64,000 nt of DNA from DATKHR01 sp036557365 (GCA_036557365.1 DATBHR010000094.1:1-64000); one strand, 5' to 3'; numbered from the stretch's first letter, positions 25,376-34,027 are shown. Numbers and translations: made by a program. The notes: generated by a model from the sequence alone, not told the origin.

Positions 25376-26065
25376 TCATTCGCGCGATGGTAGCGCGGAT
25401 TCCCCCCGGGAGGCCATGTAAATAGATGTAAAACGGGCGACGATTTGACGCCGTTCCTCGGGCAACAAACGAAACTGCGCGCGCTCGTACGCGAAGAACT
25501 CCGCGGCCGAATGCACAGCCATCATGAGCCCGCGCGGCGTGTGGATTTTCGACGCCGACAGGTAGTGACCGAGCTCGTGCGCGAGCGCACGGCCCAGCGC
25601 GCGCGCCATCATCGTCTCGCGCTGCAGGCGCGGCATCGACTTCACGTCGCCGACAACGCCCGCGGAATTCTCGAGCAGCTGCGTCGCGTTCTCGTACGAG
25701 AGATAGATCTCCTGCTCGGGCGTGTGCGGATCGTCGAACACGATCCACCCGAGCGGCAACTTGTGCGGATCAGTGCTCTGACGATCGTGGCCGATCGAGA
25801 CGCGCAGCGTGAGCGGCGCTCCCATGAACGGCACCACCTGATGCATCTGCACGCGGGGCGTCTCGCGCTCCCAGAAGAACTTGATGCCGACGCCGGCCCA
25901 GACAGCGTCGGCTTCAGCGAGCAGCGCGGTGACGAGTGTGGGTGAGACATCCGATGCCGCCGCCACGCGAACAACGAGCGGTGGAATCGTGTGGACGGCA
26001 GCAGTGGCGTCCGTCGTGCCGGACGCCGTCGCAACGATCGCGAGTGTCGCAGCAGCAATCAGCAT
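25376..26065 (-). CDS. Putative exported zincin metallopeptidase
   Basis: A 229-residue protein with an N-terminal hydrophobic leader. A zinc site is plain: HELGH at 163-167 with a third candidate ligand His 175, followed by a Met-turn-like GLMM at 179-182. The spacing HExxH-x7-H differs from the classical metzincin HExxHxxGxxH by two residues. The N-terminal half has no clear homology to me. It is likely secreted and acts near the M14 peptidase encoded 21 bp downstream. The substrate is unknown; a non-proteolytic zinc protein cannot be excluded. Confidence 0.75.
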   Translation of the reverse strand: MLIAAATLAIVATASGTTDATAAVHTIPPLVVRVAAASDVSPTLVTALLAEADAVWAGVGIKFFWERETPRVQMHQVVPFMGAPLTLRVSIGHDRQSTDPHKLPLGWIVFDDPHTPEQEIYLSYENATQLLENSAGVVGDVKSMPRLQRETMMARALGRALAHELGHYLSASKIHTPRGLMMAVHSAAEFFAYERAQFRLLPEERRQIVARFTSIYMASRGESALPSRE

Positions 26066-26068
26066 CTT

Positions 26069-26085
26069 GTCCGCTATAGACGGAC
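26069..26085. promoter_or_regulatory. Inverted repeat just upstream of the zincin gene
   Basis: GTCCG at 26069-26073 and CGGAC at 26081-26085 are separated by seven AT-containing bases (CTATAGA), four bases upstream of the zincin start. It could be an operator or an mRNA leader hairpin affecting initiation. Five-base arms are weak evidence. Confidence 0.3.
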
Positions 26086-26131
26086 CAAAATGCGGAAAGT
26101 TTGATGTCCGAAAACGCCAAGCGTGGACGCT

Positions 26132-26419
26132 CTAAATCTCGAAATCGCACGCGACGATGTGTTCAGAAATCCCAGCACCGAACTGTGCGATGGGTACGTG
26201 ACGCGGATCGTGCGCGTAGACGTCGAGCGCCGCTCGATTCGTGAACGTCACCGCGAGACCCGTGTCGTACGACCGCGCCGAGTGAACGACGTCGCCGCCA
26301 ACCTTCAGGTCGACGATCCCGTCTAACGTGGCAAGCGACCGAAGCCGCTCCCGGTGTTGTGTGCGCGTCGCATCGTCGGTCGACGCCTTGTACTTGAAGC
26401 AGACGAGGTGCAGCAGCAT
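26132..26419 (-). CDS. Dabb-family (stress-responsive A/B barrel) protein
   Basis: A 95-residue single-domain protein beginning MLLHLVCFKYKASTDDATRT, with DLKVGGDVVHSARSYDTGLA and the terminal FGAGISEHIVACDFEI. These are the strand pattern and conserved residues of the dimeric alpha/beta-barrel (Dabb) family. Members are small cytoplasmic proteins, some with enzymatic roles in aromatic metabolism, most uncharacterised. It lies between a 116-residue hypothetical gene and the zincin gene on the same strand. Confidence 0.88.
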   Translation of the reverse strand: MLLHLVCFKYKASTDDATRTQHRERLRSLATLDGIVDLKVGGDVVHSARSYDTGLAVTFTNRAALDVYAHDPRHVPIAQFGAGISEHIVACDFEI

Positions 26420-26471
26420 CCGCGTATCTTACCCGCGGCGCTGCTCGATTGCCGACGGCTGAGACGCCGGA

Positions 26472-26822
26472 CTACAACTCCTCGCCCTCGATTTCGTCGT
26501 CGCCCATGTCGACGACGATGCTGTGAATGTCGATGCGGAACCACTCGCGGAACGTGCGCAGATCGCGCGTCGCGGGCCAGCTGGCTTCGTCGTCGGACCA
26601 CGCGGACAACTGAAACTCGAACAGCCAGACGGCGTTTTCCTCCACCCACTCCTGCACGTCCTCTTCGAGCTCGAACTCCGGCAGCAGAAACGCCGATCCG
26701 AACGGTTTCGCGCGGCTGACGGTCAGCGTGCCGCGAGACGCCTCGGCATCGGTGCGACGGGTCCAGTCGATGTAGGGTTGAGCTCCGGTGATGGAAATGG
26801 CCGTACGGTTGACGACGCGCAT
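26472..26822 (-). CDS. Acidic conserved hypothetical protein
   Basis: A 116-residue acidic protein (C-terminal VVDMGDDEIEGEEL) with no signal peptide, membrane span or Cys motif. It begins MRVVNRTAISITGAQPYIDW and contains FLLPEFELEEDVQEWVEENA and the aromatic pair WLFEFQLSAW. This pattern recurs in small uncharacterised cytoplasmic proteins of Proteobacteria and Acidobacteria, but I cannot name the family. It lies 9 bp downstream of the GtrA fusion gene and is probably co-transcribed with it. Confidence 0.7.
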   Translation of the reverse strand: MRVVNRTAISITGAQPYIDWTRRTDAEASRGTLTVSRAKPFGSAFLLPEFELEEDVQEWVEENAVWLFEFQLSAWSDDEASWPATRDLRTFREWFRIDIHSIVVDMGDDEIEGEEL

Positions 26823-26831
26823 GCGCGCATT

Positions 26832-27959
26832 CTATCCGTGCGGCGGTGACGATTCCATGTATCGGCGCAGCGCCTCGAGCGTCCGCACGAGCGAGTCGCG
26901 CGCAATGCGCGAGACGATCGGTCCGGCGATCGGCCTGACGAGGAGCGGCACGTCGCGGCTGAGCGTCAGCGATTCGACGCTGACCAGAATGTCGGCGTCC
27001 ACCTGTCGATATGTCCAGTAGGAATTCATGCGCCACAGAAAACCGTGGTCATCGCCGCCCACCTCGTCGATCTTCGTCGCGACGCTGCGTGCGGTCGCGA
27101 GGTCGCGTGAGCGGCGTGCGAACGTCATGCGATGCTCCGTGTCGTAGGTGACCGTGACGATGCTGTTGCGAACGAGCCGCATGTAGACCAGCAGCGCGTC
27201 GGCGCCGCGCGACAGCACGCGCGACGCGACGACATCGTCCTGGGGTGGAGGTGTTCCTGGATCCTGCAGACGCGCGAGCAGGTCGTCGAGCGGCACGCCG
27301 CGGACGAGGACCGATCCGGTCCAGTCGTTGATGGTCCCCGACGGAACGCGGATCGAGGTTCCTTTAACGCTGACGTCGCGAGCAGTGTCGGCCATTGGCT
27401 GGACAAAAGACTGCGGCAACGCGCGTTCACGAGCGGACATGAACGCATCCCAACTCGCCAACGTGTCGCGATGCGGCTGAGCCGAAACCACCGATGCGGT
27501 GATCAGCCACGCGGCGGCCGCGAGCGTCAGGACCTTTCCATGTTCCGCGCGAAACACCCATCGATCGGCGAGCAGGAAGTTCGCGGCGCTGACGGTCGCC
27601 ACAGCCGCGACGTTCGACGCCATCGTGCCGAATCGGCAGACGCCGATGAACACCGCCATGAGCGCGACGTTGCCGGCCATCGAGGTCACGGCGGTGCCCG
27701 TGTTGAACTTGACGAACCGACGCCAGGTCGCCGCGGTCGACGACCCACGCAATGTCGAATCGCCGCGATGCGCCCACGTCCAGCGCTCGTGCCAGAGGAA
27801 ATTGTGAAGGATGGCGAACTCGACCGACACGACGGTCGCCGGCAGCCACGTCCAGCCGGCGAGCGATGTGAGCGCCGCGAGCACAGCAACCTGCACGACG
27901 AAGCCCATCGCGCCGACGGCACCGAATTTCACGAGCAGCGCGCGAGGCGAGTCGCTCAT
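26832..27959 (-). CDS. GtrA-domain membrane protein fused to an exported-type C-terminal domain
   Basis: A 375-residue protein. Residues of about 6-140 form a GtrA-like domain with four membrane spans, ending in FLLADRWVFRAEH; GtrA proteins help translocate polyprenyl-linked sugars. Residues 143-160 (VLTLAAAAWLITASVVSA) look like a secretion signal with an AxA-type end, and residues 161-375 form a hydrophilic domain that resembles START/SRPBCC-like extracytoplasmic proteins. No ATG or GTG suitable for a separate second gene is visible at the junction, and the frame is continuous. The start overlaps the CDP-alcohol transferase stop by 4 bp. Function of the C-terminal part is unknown. Confidence 0.75.
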   Translation of the reverse strand: MSDSPRALLVKFGAVGAMGFVVQVAVLAALTSLAGWTWLPATVVSVEFAILHNFLWHERWTWAHRGDSTLRGSSTAATWRRFVKFNTGTAVTSMAGNVALMAVFIGVCRFGTMASNVAAVATVSAANFLLADRWVFRAEHGKVLTLAAAAWLITASVVSAQPHRDTLASWDAFMSARERALPQSFVQPMADTARDVSVKGTSIRVPSGTINDWTGSVLVRGVPLDDLLARLQDPGTPPPQDDVVASRVLSRGADALLVYMRLVRNSIVTVTYDTEHRMTFARRSRDLATARSVATKIDEVGGDDHGFLWRMNSYWTYRQVDADILVSVESLTLSRDVPLLVRPIAGPIVSRIARDSLVRTLEALRRYMESSPPHG

Positions 27960-28642
27960 GATGGCCGGTTGTCGTCGCCGGGACGAGCGGGGCGAGGTTC
28001 GGCCGCGGACAATGCGGCACCGTTCCGAATCGCCGAGACGAGGAACGCGGCGATCAATCCGATCGCAGCGATCACGCCGGCGACATCGAGCAGAAACAGG
28101 TCGGCGCCCGCGAGCGAGACGCGCGGCGAGGCCGCGACCTTGAACGCGCCAATCGCCAGGAGGATGCGCAGCTCCGTCGGACCGACGCCGGCGAACGACA
28201 TCCTGAACACGCCGAGCGCGTGCGTCCCGAGAAAGCTCTCGGCAGCGACGAGGAGGTACGCGGCGAGCATCACGAAAGCGATCGCAGGCGTCATGACCTC
28301 GGACGCCGCCATGCCGCCGACGAGTGCGGCGGTGCCGCCAAGATCGATGACGTGGTCGATGTAGTAGCCGTAGCGGGGACGCTGCTGATTGCGCACCCTG
28401 GCGAGCGTCCCGTCGAGACTGTCGCCGAACCAGTTCACCGCCATCATGGCGGCGACGAGAACGGCGAACCAGGGCGACCGCGAGATGAAGGCAAACGCGA
28501 CGCCCGCACCGACCATGGCGGCAAGCGCCAGCGTGGTCAGGTGATCGCTCGAAACGGATGCAGGCAGCTTTGCCGCAATCGCAACGAGCAGGCGCTTTTC
28601 GAAACCGGCCGAAATGCTATGGTTCGCACGGGTATGGACCAT
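27956..28642 (-). CDS. CDP-alcohol phosphatidyltransferase family protein
   Basis: A 228-residue membrane enzyme with the complete CDP-OH-P signature: DG, then TLAR, eight residues, G, YYIDHVID (D-G-x2-A-R-x8-G-x3-D-x3-D). Six hydrophobic segments are visible. It transfers a phosphoryl-alcohol group from a CDP-alcohol, making a phospholipid or a phospho-linked lipid; which one is not evident. It is coupled by ATGA overlap to the GtrA-domain gene, suggesting a joint role in lipid-linked intermediates of the envelope. It lies 46 bp downstream of the ABC-F ATPase gene. Confidence 0.9.
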   Translation of the reverse strand: MVHTRANHSISAGFEKRLLVAIAAKLPASVSSDHLTTLALAAMVGAGVAFAFISRSPWFAVLVAAMMAVNWFGDSLDGTLARVRNQQRPRYGYYIDHVIDLGGTAALVGGMAASEVMTPAIAFVMLAAYLLVAAESFLGTHALGVFRMSFAGVGPTELRILLAIGAFKVAASPRVSLAGADLFLLDVAGVIAAIGLIAAFLVSAIRNGAALSAAEPRPARPGDDNRPS

Positions 28643-28688
28643 GTCGAGGCTCTCCTTCGGGAAATGCGAAGGAGTGGGCTCGAATGGC

Positions 28689-30494
28689 TCACGGGCGGCG
28701 CGAGTCGAGCAATTCCCAGCGTTTGTAGGCTTCTGCCACCTCGGCGGTCAGCCGTTCGACCTGATCCAGCGCTTCGCGAATATCGGAAGGCGACTCTTTG
28801 TAGAACTCTGGTGACGCGATGCGCGCGTTCAGCGCCCGCTGCTCGGTTTCAAGCCGATCGATCCGGTCCGGCAGTGCGTCGAACTCGCGCTGCTCGTTGT
28901 AGGACAGCTTCTTCGCTCGGTCTCGTGCCGGACGCTCTGGCGAGATGGCTGGAGCAACTGTGAGGGCTGCGGGCACGGCCGATCGCGGGTCCGCGCGCTG
29001 ACGAACCCAGTCTGTGTAGCCGCCGACGTACTCCTGGACCTTGCCGCCGCCCTCGAGCACGAGCGTGCTCGTCACCAGATTGTCGAGAAACACGCGATCG
29101 TGGCTGACGAGCAGCAGCGTCCCCGACCACTCGGTCAGCAGTTCTTCGAGCAGCTCCAGCGTTTCGATGTCGAGATCGTTGGTCGGCTCGTCGAGGACGA
29201 GTACGTTCGCCGGTCGCGTGAACAGCCGCGCGAGCAGCAGCCGGTTGCGTTCGCCGCCCGACAGCGCCTTGACGGGCGATCCCGCGCGCTCCTTCGAGAA
29301 CAGGAAGTCGGCGAGATACGCGTTGACGTGACGCGTGCGTCCGTTGGCCGTCACCGTATCGTTGCCGTCGCCGATCGTGTCGAACACGGTACGTTCGGGG
29401 TCCAGCTGCTCGCGCTGCTGATCGTAGTACGCGATGTCCACGTTGGCGCCGAGGCGAACGTCCCCTTCGTCGGGCTGCAGTTCCCCGATCAGCAGCCGCA
29501 TCAGCGTGGTCTTTCCCGATCCGTTCGGACCGATCAGGCCGACGCGATCGCCGCGCATGATGCGCGTGCTGAAGTCCCTCACGACGGGCGCCGCCGCGCC
29601 CGGGTGCGTTTTCGTCACCGCGCGCGCTTCGAAGACCAGCCGGCCCGAGCTCTCGGCCTGCTCGATGGCCAGGCGGACCGATCCAGGCACCTCCCGCCGC
29701 TGCGCCCGCACCTCCCGCATCGCCATCAGCGCGCGGACGCGTCCTTCGTTCCGCGTGCGTCGCGCCTTGATCCCCTGGCGCAGCCACGCCTCTTCCTCGG
29801 CGAGTTTCTTGTCGAAGCGTCGGCGCGCCTCGGTCTCGGCATCGAGGGCATCGCCCTTGCGGCGCAGGTACTGCTCGTAGTCGCCCGGCCAGGACGTCAG
29901 CTGGCCGCGATCGAGCTCCACGATGCGCGTCGCGAGACGCCGCAGGAACGCGCGGTCGTGCGTGACGAAGACGACGGTCCCGCGGTACTCGGACAGGAAG
30001 TTCTCGAGCCACGCAATCGCGTCGATGTCGAGGTGATTGGTCGGCTCGTCGAGCAACAGGACGTCGGGCTGTCCGACAAGCGCACGTGCCAGCAGCGCGC
30101 GCCGCCGCCATCCGCCGGACAGCGTGTCGACAATCGCGTCGGACGGCAGCGCGAGGCGCGACAGCACGAGATCGACGTGGTGATCTCTCAGCCACGCCTC
30201 GTCATCGGCCAGATGCTGCGTATGGCCTTCGGCGACGACGTCGAAGACCGAACGGTTGGACGAAAACGGCAAGTCCTGTTCGAGGCGCGCCATCTTCAGG
30301 CCGGGCTGCCGCCGAACGAAGCCGCCATCCGGCTGCAGTTCGCCGTTCAGAATCTTGAGCAGGGTCGATTTGCCCGTACCGTTGCGGCCGATGACGGCGA
30401 TGCGCTCCTTCGCATCGACCTGAAGGTTCGCTTGATCGAGCAGCGGAAGGTGACCGTAGGCGACATCCACACGGTCGAGCGAGACGAGAGGCAC
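28689..30494 (-). CDS. uup: ABC-F ATPase, Uup-like
   Basis: A 601-residue soluble protein with two ABC domains and no membrane spans. Walker A motifs are GRNGTGKST (near 37) and GPNGSGKTT (near 325); signature motifs are LSGGWRRRALLA and LSGGERNRLLLA; both DEPTNHLD/DEPTNDLD segments are present. A charged linker near 225-300 and a C-terminal coiled coil (about 530-600) match Uup rather than EttA. ABC-F proteins act on ribosomes; Uup is linked to ribosome quality and to excision of transposons. It opens the minus-strand run and is divergent from the M29-like gene across 58 bp. Confidence 0.92.
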   Translation of the reverse strand: MPLVSLDRVDVAYGHLPLLDQANLQVDAKERIAVIGRNGTGKSTLLKILNGELQPDGGFVRRQPGLKMARLEQDLPFSSNRSVFDVVAEGHTQHLADDEAWLRDHHVDLVLSRLALPSDAIVDTLSGGWRRRALLARALVGQPDVLLLDEPTNHLDIDAIAWLENFLSEYRGTVVFVTHDRAFLRRLATRIVELDRGQLTSWPGDYEQYLRRKGDALDAETEARRRFDKKLAEEEAWLRQGIKARRTRNEGRVRALMAMREVRAQRREVPGSVRLAIEQAESSGRLVFEARAVTKTHPGAAAPVVRDFSTRIMRGDRVGLIGPNGSGKTTLMRLLIGELQPDEGDVRLGANVDIAYYDQQREQLDPERTVFDTIGDGNDTVTANGRTRHVNAYLADFLFSKERAGSPVKALSGGERNRLLLARLFTRPANVLVLDEPTNDLDIETLELLEELLTEWSGTLLLVSHDRVFLDNLVTSTLVLEGGGKVQEYVGGYTDWVRQRADPRSAVPAALTVAPAISPERPARDRAKKLSYNEQREFDALPDRIDRLETEQRALNARIASPEFYKESPSDIREALDQVERLTAEVAEAYKRWELLDSRRP

Positions 30495-30552
30495 CCCTCA
30501 CCGTACCACGCCAGCCGCCCGCGCCGCGACGAACCCGGCGATAATGCGTCGC

Positions 30553-31701
30553 ATGAAACGGACGGTGCTCGCTCTCCTCGCGCTTCTCTCGACGCCTCTC
30601 GTCGCCCAACCGCGGCTGACGCTGGACTACTCCGCGATCGCGAAGACGCTCGTACGCCAGCTCGCGCTGAAGCCCGGCGAGCGCGTCATGTCGATCGGGC
30701 AGCCGCCACTTTTCGCGGACCTCGTGCCGTACATCCGGTACGAAGTGATGCGCGCCGGCGGAATCGACCTCGGTGTGATGGAAGTCCTCCGCGAGCCGGT
30801 TCCCGAATCGTTCGACGCGGCCGTGCTCGCCAAAGGGAATTCGGACGCGCGAGCGCACTACAAGGCGATGTTCCAGAACGTGGACGCCGCCATCATGCTT
30901 CCGGGCGCGACGACGGCGCATGCATCGTATCTGGCGATGCAGGACTGGCTAAAGGACGACCTGCGCGAACACCGCGGCCGCCGGACCATTCATTTCCACT
31001 GGGTCGAGAACGGCAGCGCATACGAGGTCCCTGGCCAGCCGCTTCCGCCCCGTTTCGCGATCGACGCGCTTTATCAGCGGGCTCTGCTCGACACGGACTA
31101 CGCCGCACTCTCGGCGCGGCAGCACGCCTTCGCGGATGCGCTGCGCGCCGGCGAGACGCACCTGACGTCAGCGAGCGGCACGGACCTGCGTTTTCGGATC
31201 GGCGATCGACCTGTCGATCTTCAGGACGGCGACGCCTCGCAGGCGCGCGCGGCGCGTGCCCTTGTTCTGATCGACAAGGAGATCGAGTTGCCCGCCGGTG
31301 CGGTTCGGGTCGCCCCGCTCGAAGAAACCGTGAACGGCGTTATCGCAGTTCCGACGTCGCAATGGGACGGGCAGCCGGTCGAAGGGCTGAGGCTGCGCTT
31401 CGAACGCGGCCGCGTCGTTGACGTGTCGGCGTCGCGCGGCAAAGAGGCGGTCGAGCGCGCGATGGCAAAGGCCGGCGAAGCGGGCCATGCATTTCGTGAG
31501 TTTGCGCTCGGCCTGAATCCGCTGCTCGCGGTTCCGGAACGCGGGCCGTGGATTCCATACTACGGGTACGGATCGGGCGTCGTCCGTCTCTCGCTCGGCG
31601 ACAACTCGGAGCTCGGTGGGCGCGTCGGCGGCGGCTACGTCCGCTGGAATTTCTTCACGGACATCAAGGTCACGATCGACGGGCGGGACTGGACGCGATA
31701 G
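30553..31701 (+). CDS. Exported M29-aminopeptidase-like protein with altered metal site
   Basis: A 382-residue protein with a signal peptide (MKRTVLALLALLSTPLVAQP) and a fold resembling M29 thermophilic aminopeptidases (DYSAIAKTLVRQLALKPGER at the N-terminus, and the terminal GVVRLSLGDNSELGGRVGGG). In M29 enzymes the C-terminal strand motifs are normally HIALG and HxDW, supplying metal ligands. Here the equivalent places read VRLSLG and VRWNFF, and the upstream Glu ligand position reads AGAVRVAP. It may be inactive, use another metal site, or bind peptides only. An in-frame ATG nine bases upstream is possible. It is convergent with the cupin gene, with no spacer. Confidence 0.7.
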   Translation: MKRTVLALLALLSTPLVAQPRLTLDYSAIAKTLVRQLALKPGERVMSIGQPPLFADLVPYIRYEVMRAGGIDLGVMEVLREPVPESFDAAVLAKGNSDARAHYKAMFQNVDAAIMLPGATTAHASYLAMQDWLKDDLREHRGRRTIHFHWVENGSAYEVPGQPLPPRFAIDALYQRALLDTDYAALSARQHAFADALRAGETHLTSASGTDLRFRIGDRPVDLQDGDASQARAARALVLIDKEIELPAGAVRVAPLEETVNGVIAVPTSQWDGQPVEGLRLRFERGRVVDVSASRGKEAVERAMAKAGEAGHAFREFALGLNPLLAVPERGPWIPYYGYGSGVVRLSLGDNSELGGRVGGGYVRWNFFTDIKVTIDGRDWTR

Positions 31702-32139
31702 TCACCGCGCGCCGGCGAGCGACGCGAGCGCCTGGACGAAGCTCTCGTCGAGCGCGGCCGACGCTGTCTTGCCGAAGATTTCGACAATCGTCGCAGCTAC
31801 GGTGCCGGTGTTCTTGAACGTGTGCTGGACTCCGCCTTTCAACGACAGCACCTGCCCCTGCGAGACATCCACGGACGACTCGCCTTCCACCGTCAGGACC
31901 AGGTGTCCCGTGACCAGCACGAACACATGCCACGTCGCATCGTCGTGCGAGTGCATGCGGCGGACCGCGCCGGGCTCGGCGTAGTCGCGAAGCACGCGGA
32001 ACGCCGGCTGGTTGAGGACCAGCATCGACGAAATTCCCGGATCGCCTGCGACCGGCCGCGCGCTCTCGGCGCCGCCGACGGCCTGCGCCGAGACTGGAAC
32101 GGCAATCAACAGCGAAAAAAGACATGTCAGCAGTTTCAT
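31702..32139 (-). CDS. Exported cupin-domain protein
   Basis: A 145-residue protein: signal peptide (MKLLTCLFSLLIAVPVSAQA) plus a single cupin barrel. The metal-binding cupin motif 1 is RRMHSHDDATWHVFVLVTGH (two His and a later His), and motif 2 is GGVQHTFKNTGT. It could be a small periplasmic metalloenzyme or binding protein. Its start is assigned to the ATG at 32137-32139, the first that gives a clean signal peptide. It abuts the M29-like gene tail to tail. Confidence 0.85.
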   Translation of the reverse strand: MKLLTCLFSLLIAVPVSAQAVGGAESARPVAGDPGISSMLVLNQPAFRVLRDYAEPGAVRRMHSHDDATWHVFVLVTGHLVLTVEGESSVDVSQGQVLSLKGGVQHTFKNTGTVAATIVEIFGKTASAALDESFVQALASLAGAR

Positions 32140-32200
32140 CGTGCCGCAGCGTGCCACGTCGGCTGTCCGCGCGCAAGATCGGATGTATTACCATTCGATC

Positions 32201-32512
32201 ATGCCCGACGACACCGCACCGAAATCCGCGTACGAGCTCGCGATGGAGCGCCTGCGAAAGCGGGATGCTGAAGCCGGCGTCGAGAACCGCCCGGTCAGCG
32301 ACGCGCAGAAGGCAGCCATCGCGGAGATTCGGAACTTCTACGAATCGAAGATCGCCGAGGCGCAGGTGCTGTACGAATCGAACCGGCGGAAGGCGATCGA
32401 TCCGTCCGCGCTCGAGGTGCTCGAGCAGGAGTACCGCCGCGACCGCGAGCGTCTCAATTCGGAGCGCGACCTCAAGATCGAGAAGGTTCGAAGCGGGAAG
32501 ACGCCGGTCTGA
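32201..32512 (+). CDS. Small charged coiled-coil hypothetical protein
   Basis: A 103-residue, very charged, helix-forming protein beginning MPDDTAPKSAYELAMERLRK. The middle (AIAEIRNFYESKIAEAQVLY) and C-terminal parts (LEQEYRRDRERLNSERDLKI) are predicted coiled coil. No Cys, membrane span or signal is present. The start is the ATG at 32201; an in-frame ATG at 32183 would add six residues. The last 41 bp overlap the end of the convergent permease gene. It resembles small uncharacterised acidobacterial proteins; function is unknown. Confidence 0.7.
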   Translation: MPDDTAPKSAYELAMERLRKRDAEAGVENRPVSDAQKAAIAEIRNFYESKIAEAQVLYESNRRKAIDPSALEVLEQEYRRDRERLNSERDLKIEKVRSGKTPV

Positions 32513-33923
32513 CGCCGACGGGACCTTGACGGCGCCGCTTGCGGCTCCAGTACCAGTACCCCGGCAGGCCGGCGGCGATCAGCACCACGCCAATCATCGA
32601 CTCTTTCGGTTTCTCGAGCAGCGTATTGACGACCAGCACCATCAGACTGGCCGCAAACAGTGCGGGTACCCACGGGTAGCCCCACGCACGATACGGCCGC
32701 GCCAGCGTGGGATGCGAACGCCGCAGCCGGAAGATCGCGGTGCCGCCGAGGACGCCGAACACGACGGACGCGAAGGTCACCCACGTGAACAGCTGCTCGT
32801 AGGTGCCCGTCAGCGTCAACAGCGCAGCCCACCCACAGGTCATCACGATCGCGACGTTCGGCGTGCGATAGCGGCGATGCACCTTCGCCGCGCTCTCGAA
32901 GAACAAGCCATCCTCGGCCATCGCGTAGCAGGCGCGTGACATCGCGATCACGCCGGCCGCATTGCACGCGAACGTCGACACGACGACCGTCGCCGCCACG
33001 AGGCTCGCGCCGATTGGTCCGACGAGCGCCGTCACGGCGACCTCCGCAATCCGTTCGACGCCCTGCATCGACGAGAGCGGCAGCGCCAGCATGTACGCAA
33101 TGTTGATCGTGACGTAAATCGTCGTCAGCGAGGCGATGCCGATCATCAGCGCGCGCGGCACCGTGCGCGGCGCATCCGCGATTTCGCCGGCGCAGAACGG
33201 CAGGTAGTACCAGCCTTCGTACGCCCACATCACCGCGATCATCACGACGCCGAATGCGCGCAGCGGCGACGCCACCGGCGGCACGACCGGCGTCAGGCTC
33301 GGCGCGACCGGATGCAGTGCGAGCGCGACGATGGGCAGCGCCGCGAGCGCGGCAATCTTGAGCGCGGTCAGCGAGGCCTGCACGCGATTGCCGCTTTCGA
33401 TCCCGACGTAGTTCACGGCGCCAAGGGCGAGAATCGAGACGGCGGCCACAATCTGGCCCGATGAAATCGCCCAAGCGCCCCACGGGAGTGGAACCACTAG
33501 CGCCAGGCGGTCGGTGCCGAGCGCCGGCACGAAGTAGCTGAAATACTTCGCGAACCCGACGGCGACCGTGGCGACGCTGCCGGTCAGGATGACGAGCATC
33601 CCTGCCCACCCGAAGAGAAAGCCGACGAGTGGTCCGTAGGCCTCTTCGAGAAAGACGTAGAGGCCGCCCGATCGCGGAAACATCGCGCCCATCTCGGCGT
33701 AGGTGAGGCCGCCGCTCAGCGCGATCGCGCCTCCCGCCATCCACGCCGCGAGCAGCAGCGGCTCGGACGGGAGCACGGCAGCCATCGTGCCCGGCGTCAG
33801 GAAGATCGCCGACCCGATGACGTTCGTGATGACGAGGAACGTCGCGTCGCGAAGTCCGATCGCGCGCAGCAGTCCGCGATCCACGTCAGGCCGGTCGTCG
33901 ATCACGGGGATATCGTAGTGCAT
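32472..33923 (-). CDS. APC-family amino acid permease
   Basis: A 483-residue transporter with about twelve hydrophobic segments. The first helix carries LRDATFLVITNVIGSAIFLT, the GSxI-type substrate motif of LAT/APC permeases, then AEMGAMFPRSGGLYVFLEEA typical of the family. It should import or exchange amino acids across the inner membrane. It is monocistronic, divergent from the esterase-like gene across about 100 bp that hold an octamer array. Its 3' end overlaps the convergent small coiled-coil gene. Confidence 0.9.
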   Translation of the reverse strand: MHYDIPVIDDRPDVDRGLLRAIGLRDATFLVITNVIGSAIFLTPGTMAAVLPSEPLLLAAWMAGGAIALSGGLTYAEMGAMFPRSGGLYVFLEEAYGPLVGFLFGWAGMLVILTGSVATVAVGFAKYFSYFVPALGTDRLALVVPLPWGAWAISSGQIVAAVSILALGAVNYVGIESGNRVQASLTALKIAALAALPIVALALHPVAPSLTPVVPPVASPLRAFGVVMIAVMWAYEGWYYLPFCAGEIADAPRTVPRALMIGIASLTTIYVTINIAYMLALPLSSMQGVERIAEVAVTALVGPIGASLVAATVVVSTFACNAAGVIAMSRACYAMAEDGLFFESAAKVHRRYRTPNVAIVMTCGWAALLTLTGTYEQLFTWVTFASVVFGVLGGTAIFRLRRSHPTLARPYRAWGYPWVPALFAASLMVLVVNTLLEKPKESMIGVVLIAAGLPGYWYWSRKRRRQGPVGVRPASSRFEPSRS

Positions 33924-33954
33924 TCACGAGGTGCACCTGTTTACTCCTGGCGCG

Positions 33955-33985
33955 CATTTGCCATTCGTGCATTCCTGCATTTCCC
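33955..33985. repeat. Octamer tandem array, single arm
   Basis: CATTTGC, CATTCGTG, CATTCCTG and CATTTCCC follow each other, a seven- or eight-base unit with a conserved CATT start. Read on the other strand this is a degenerate GCAGGAAT-type octamer array, one base arrangement away from the GCAGGATT octamers around 55869-55926. It lies in the divergent gap between the permease and esterase genes, with no second arm and no gene of its own. Confidence 0.6.
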
Positions 33986-34027
33986 GCCGTCCCCTCGCAG
34001 TATGCTTACGCCAAACTTGGAGCGCTC

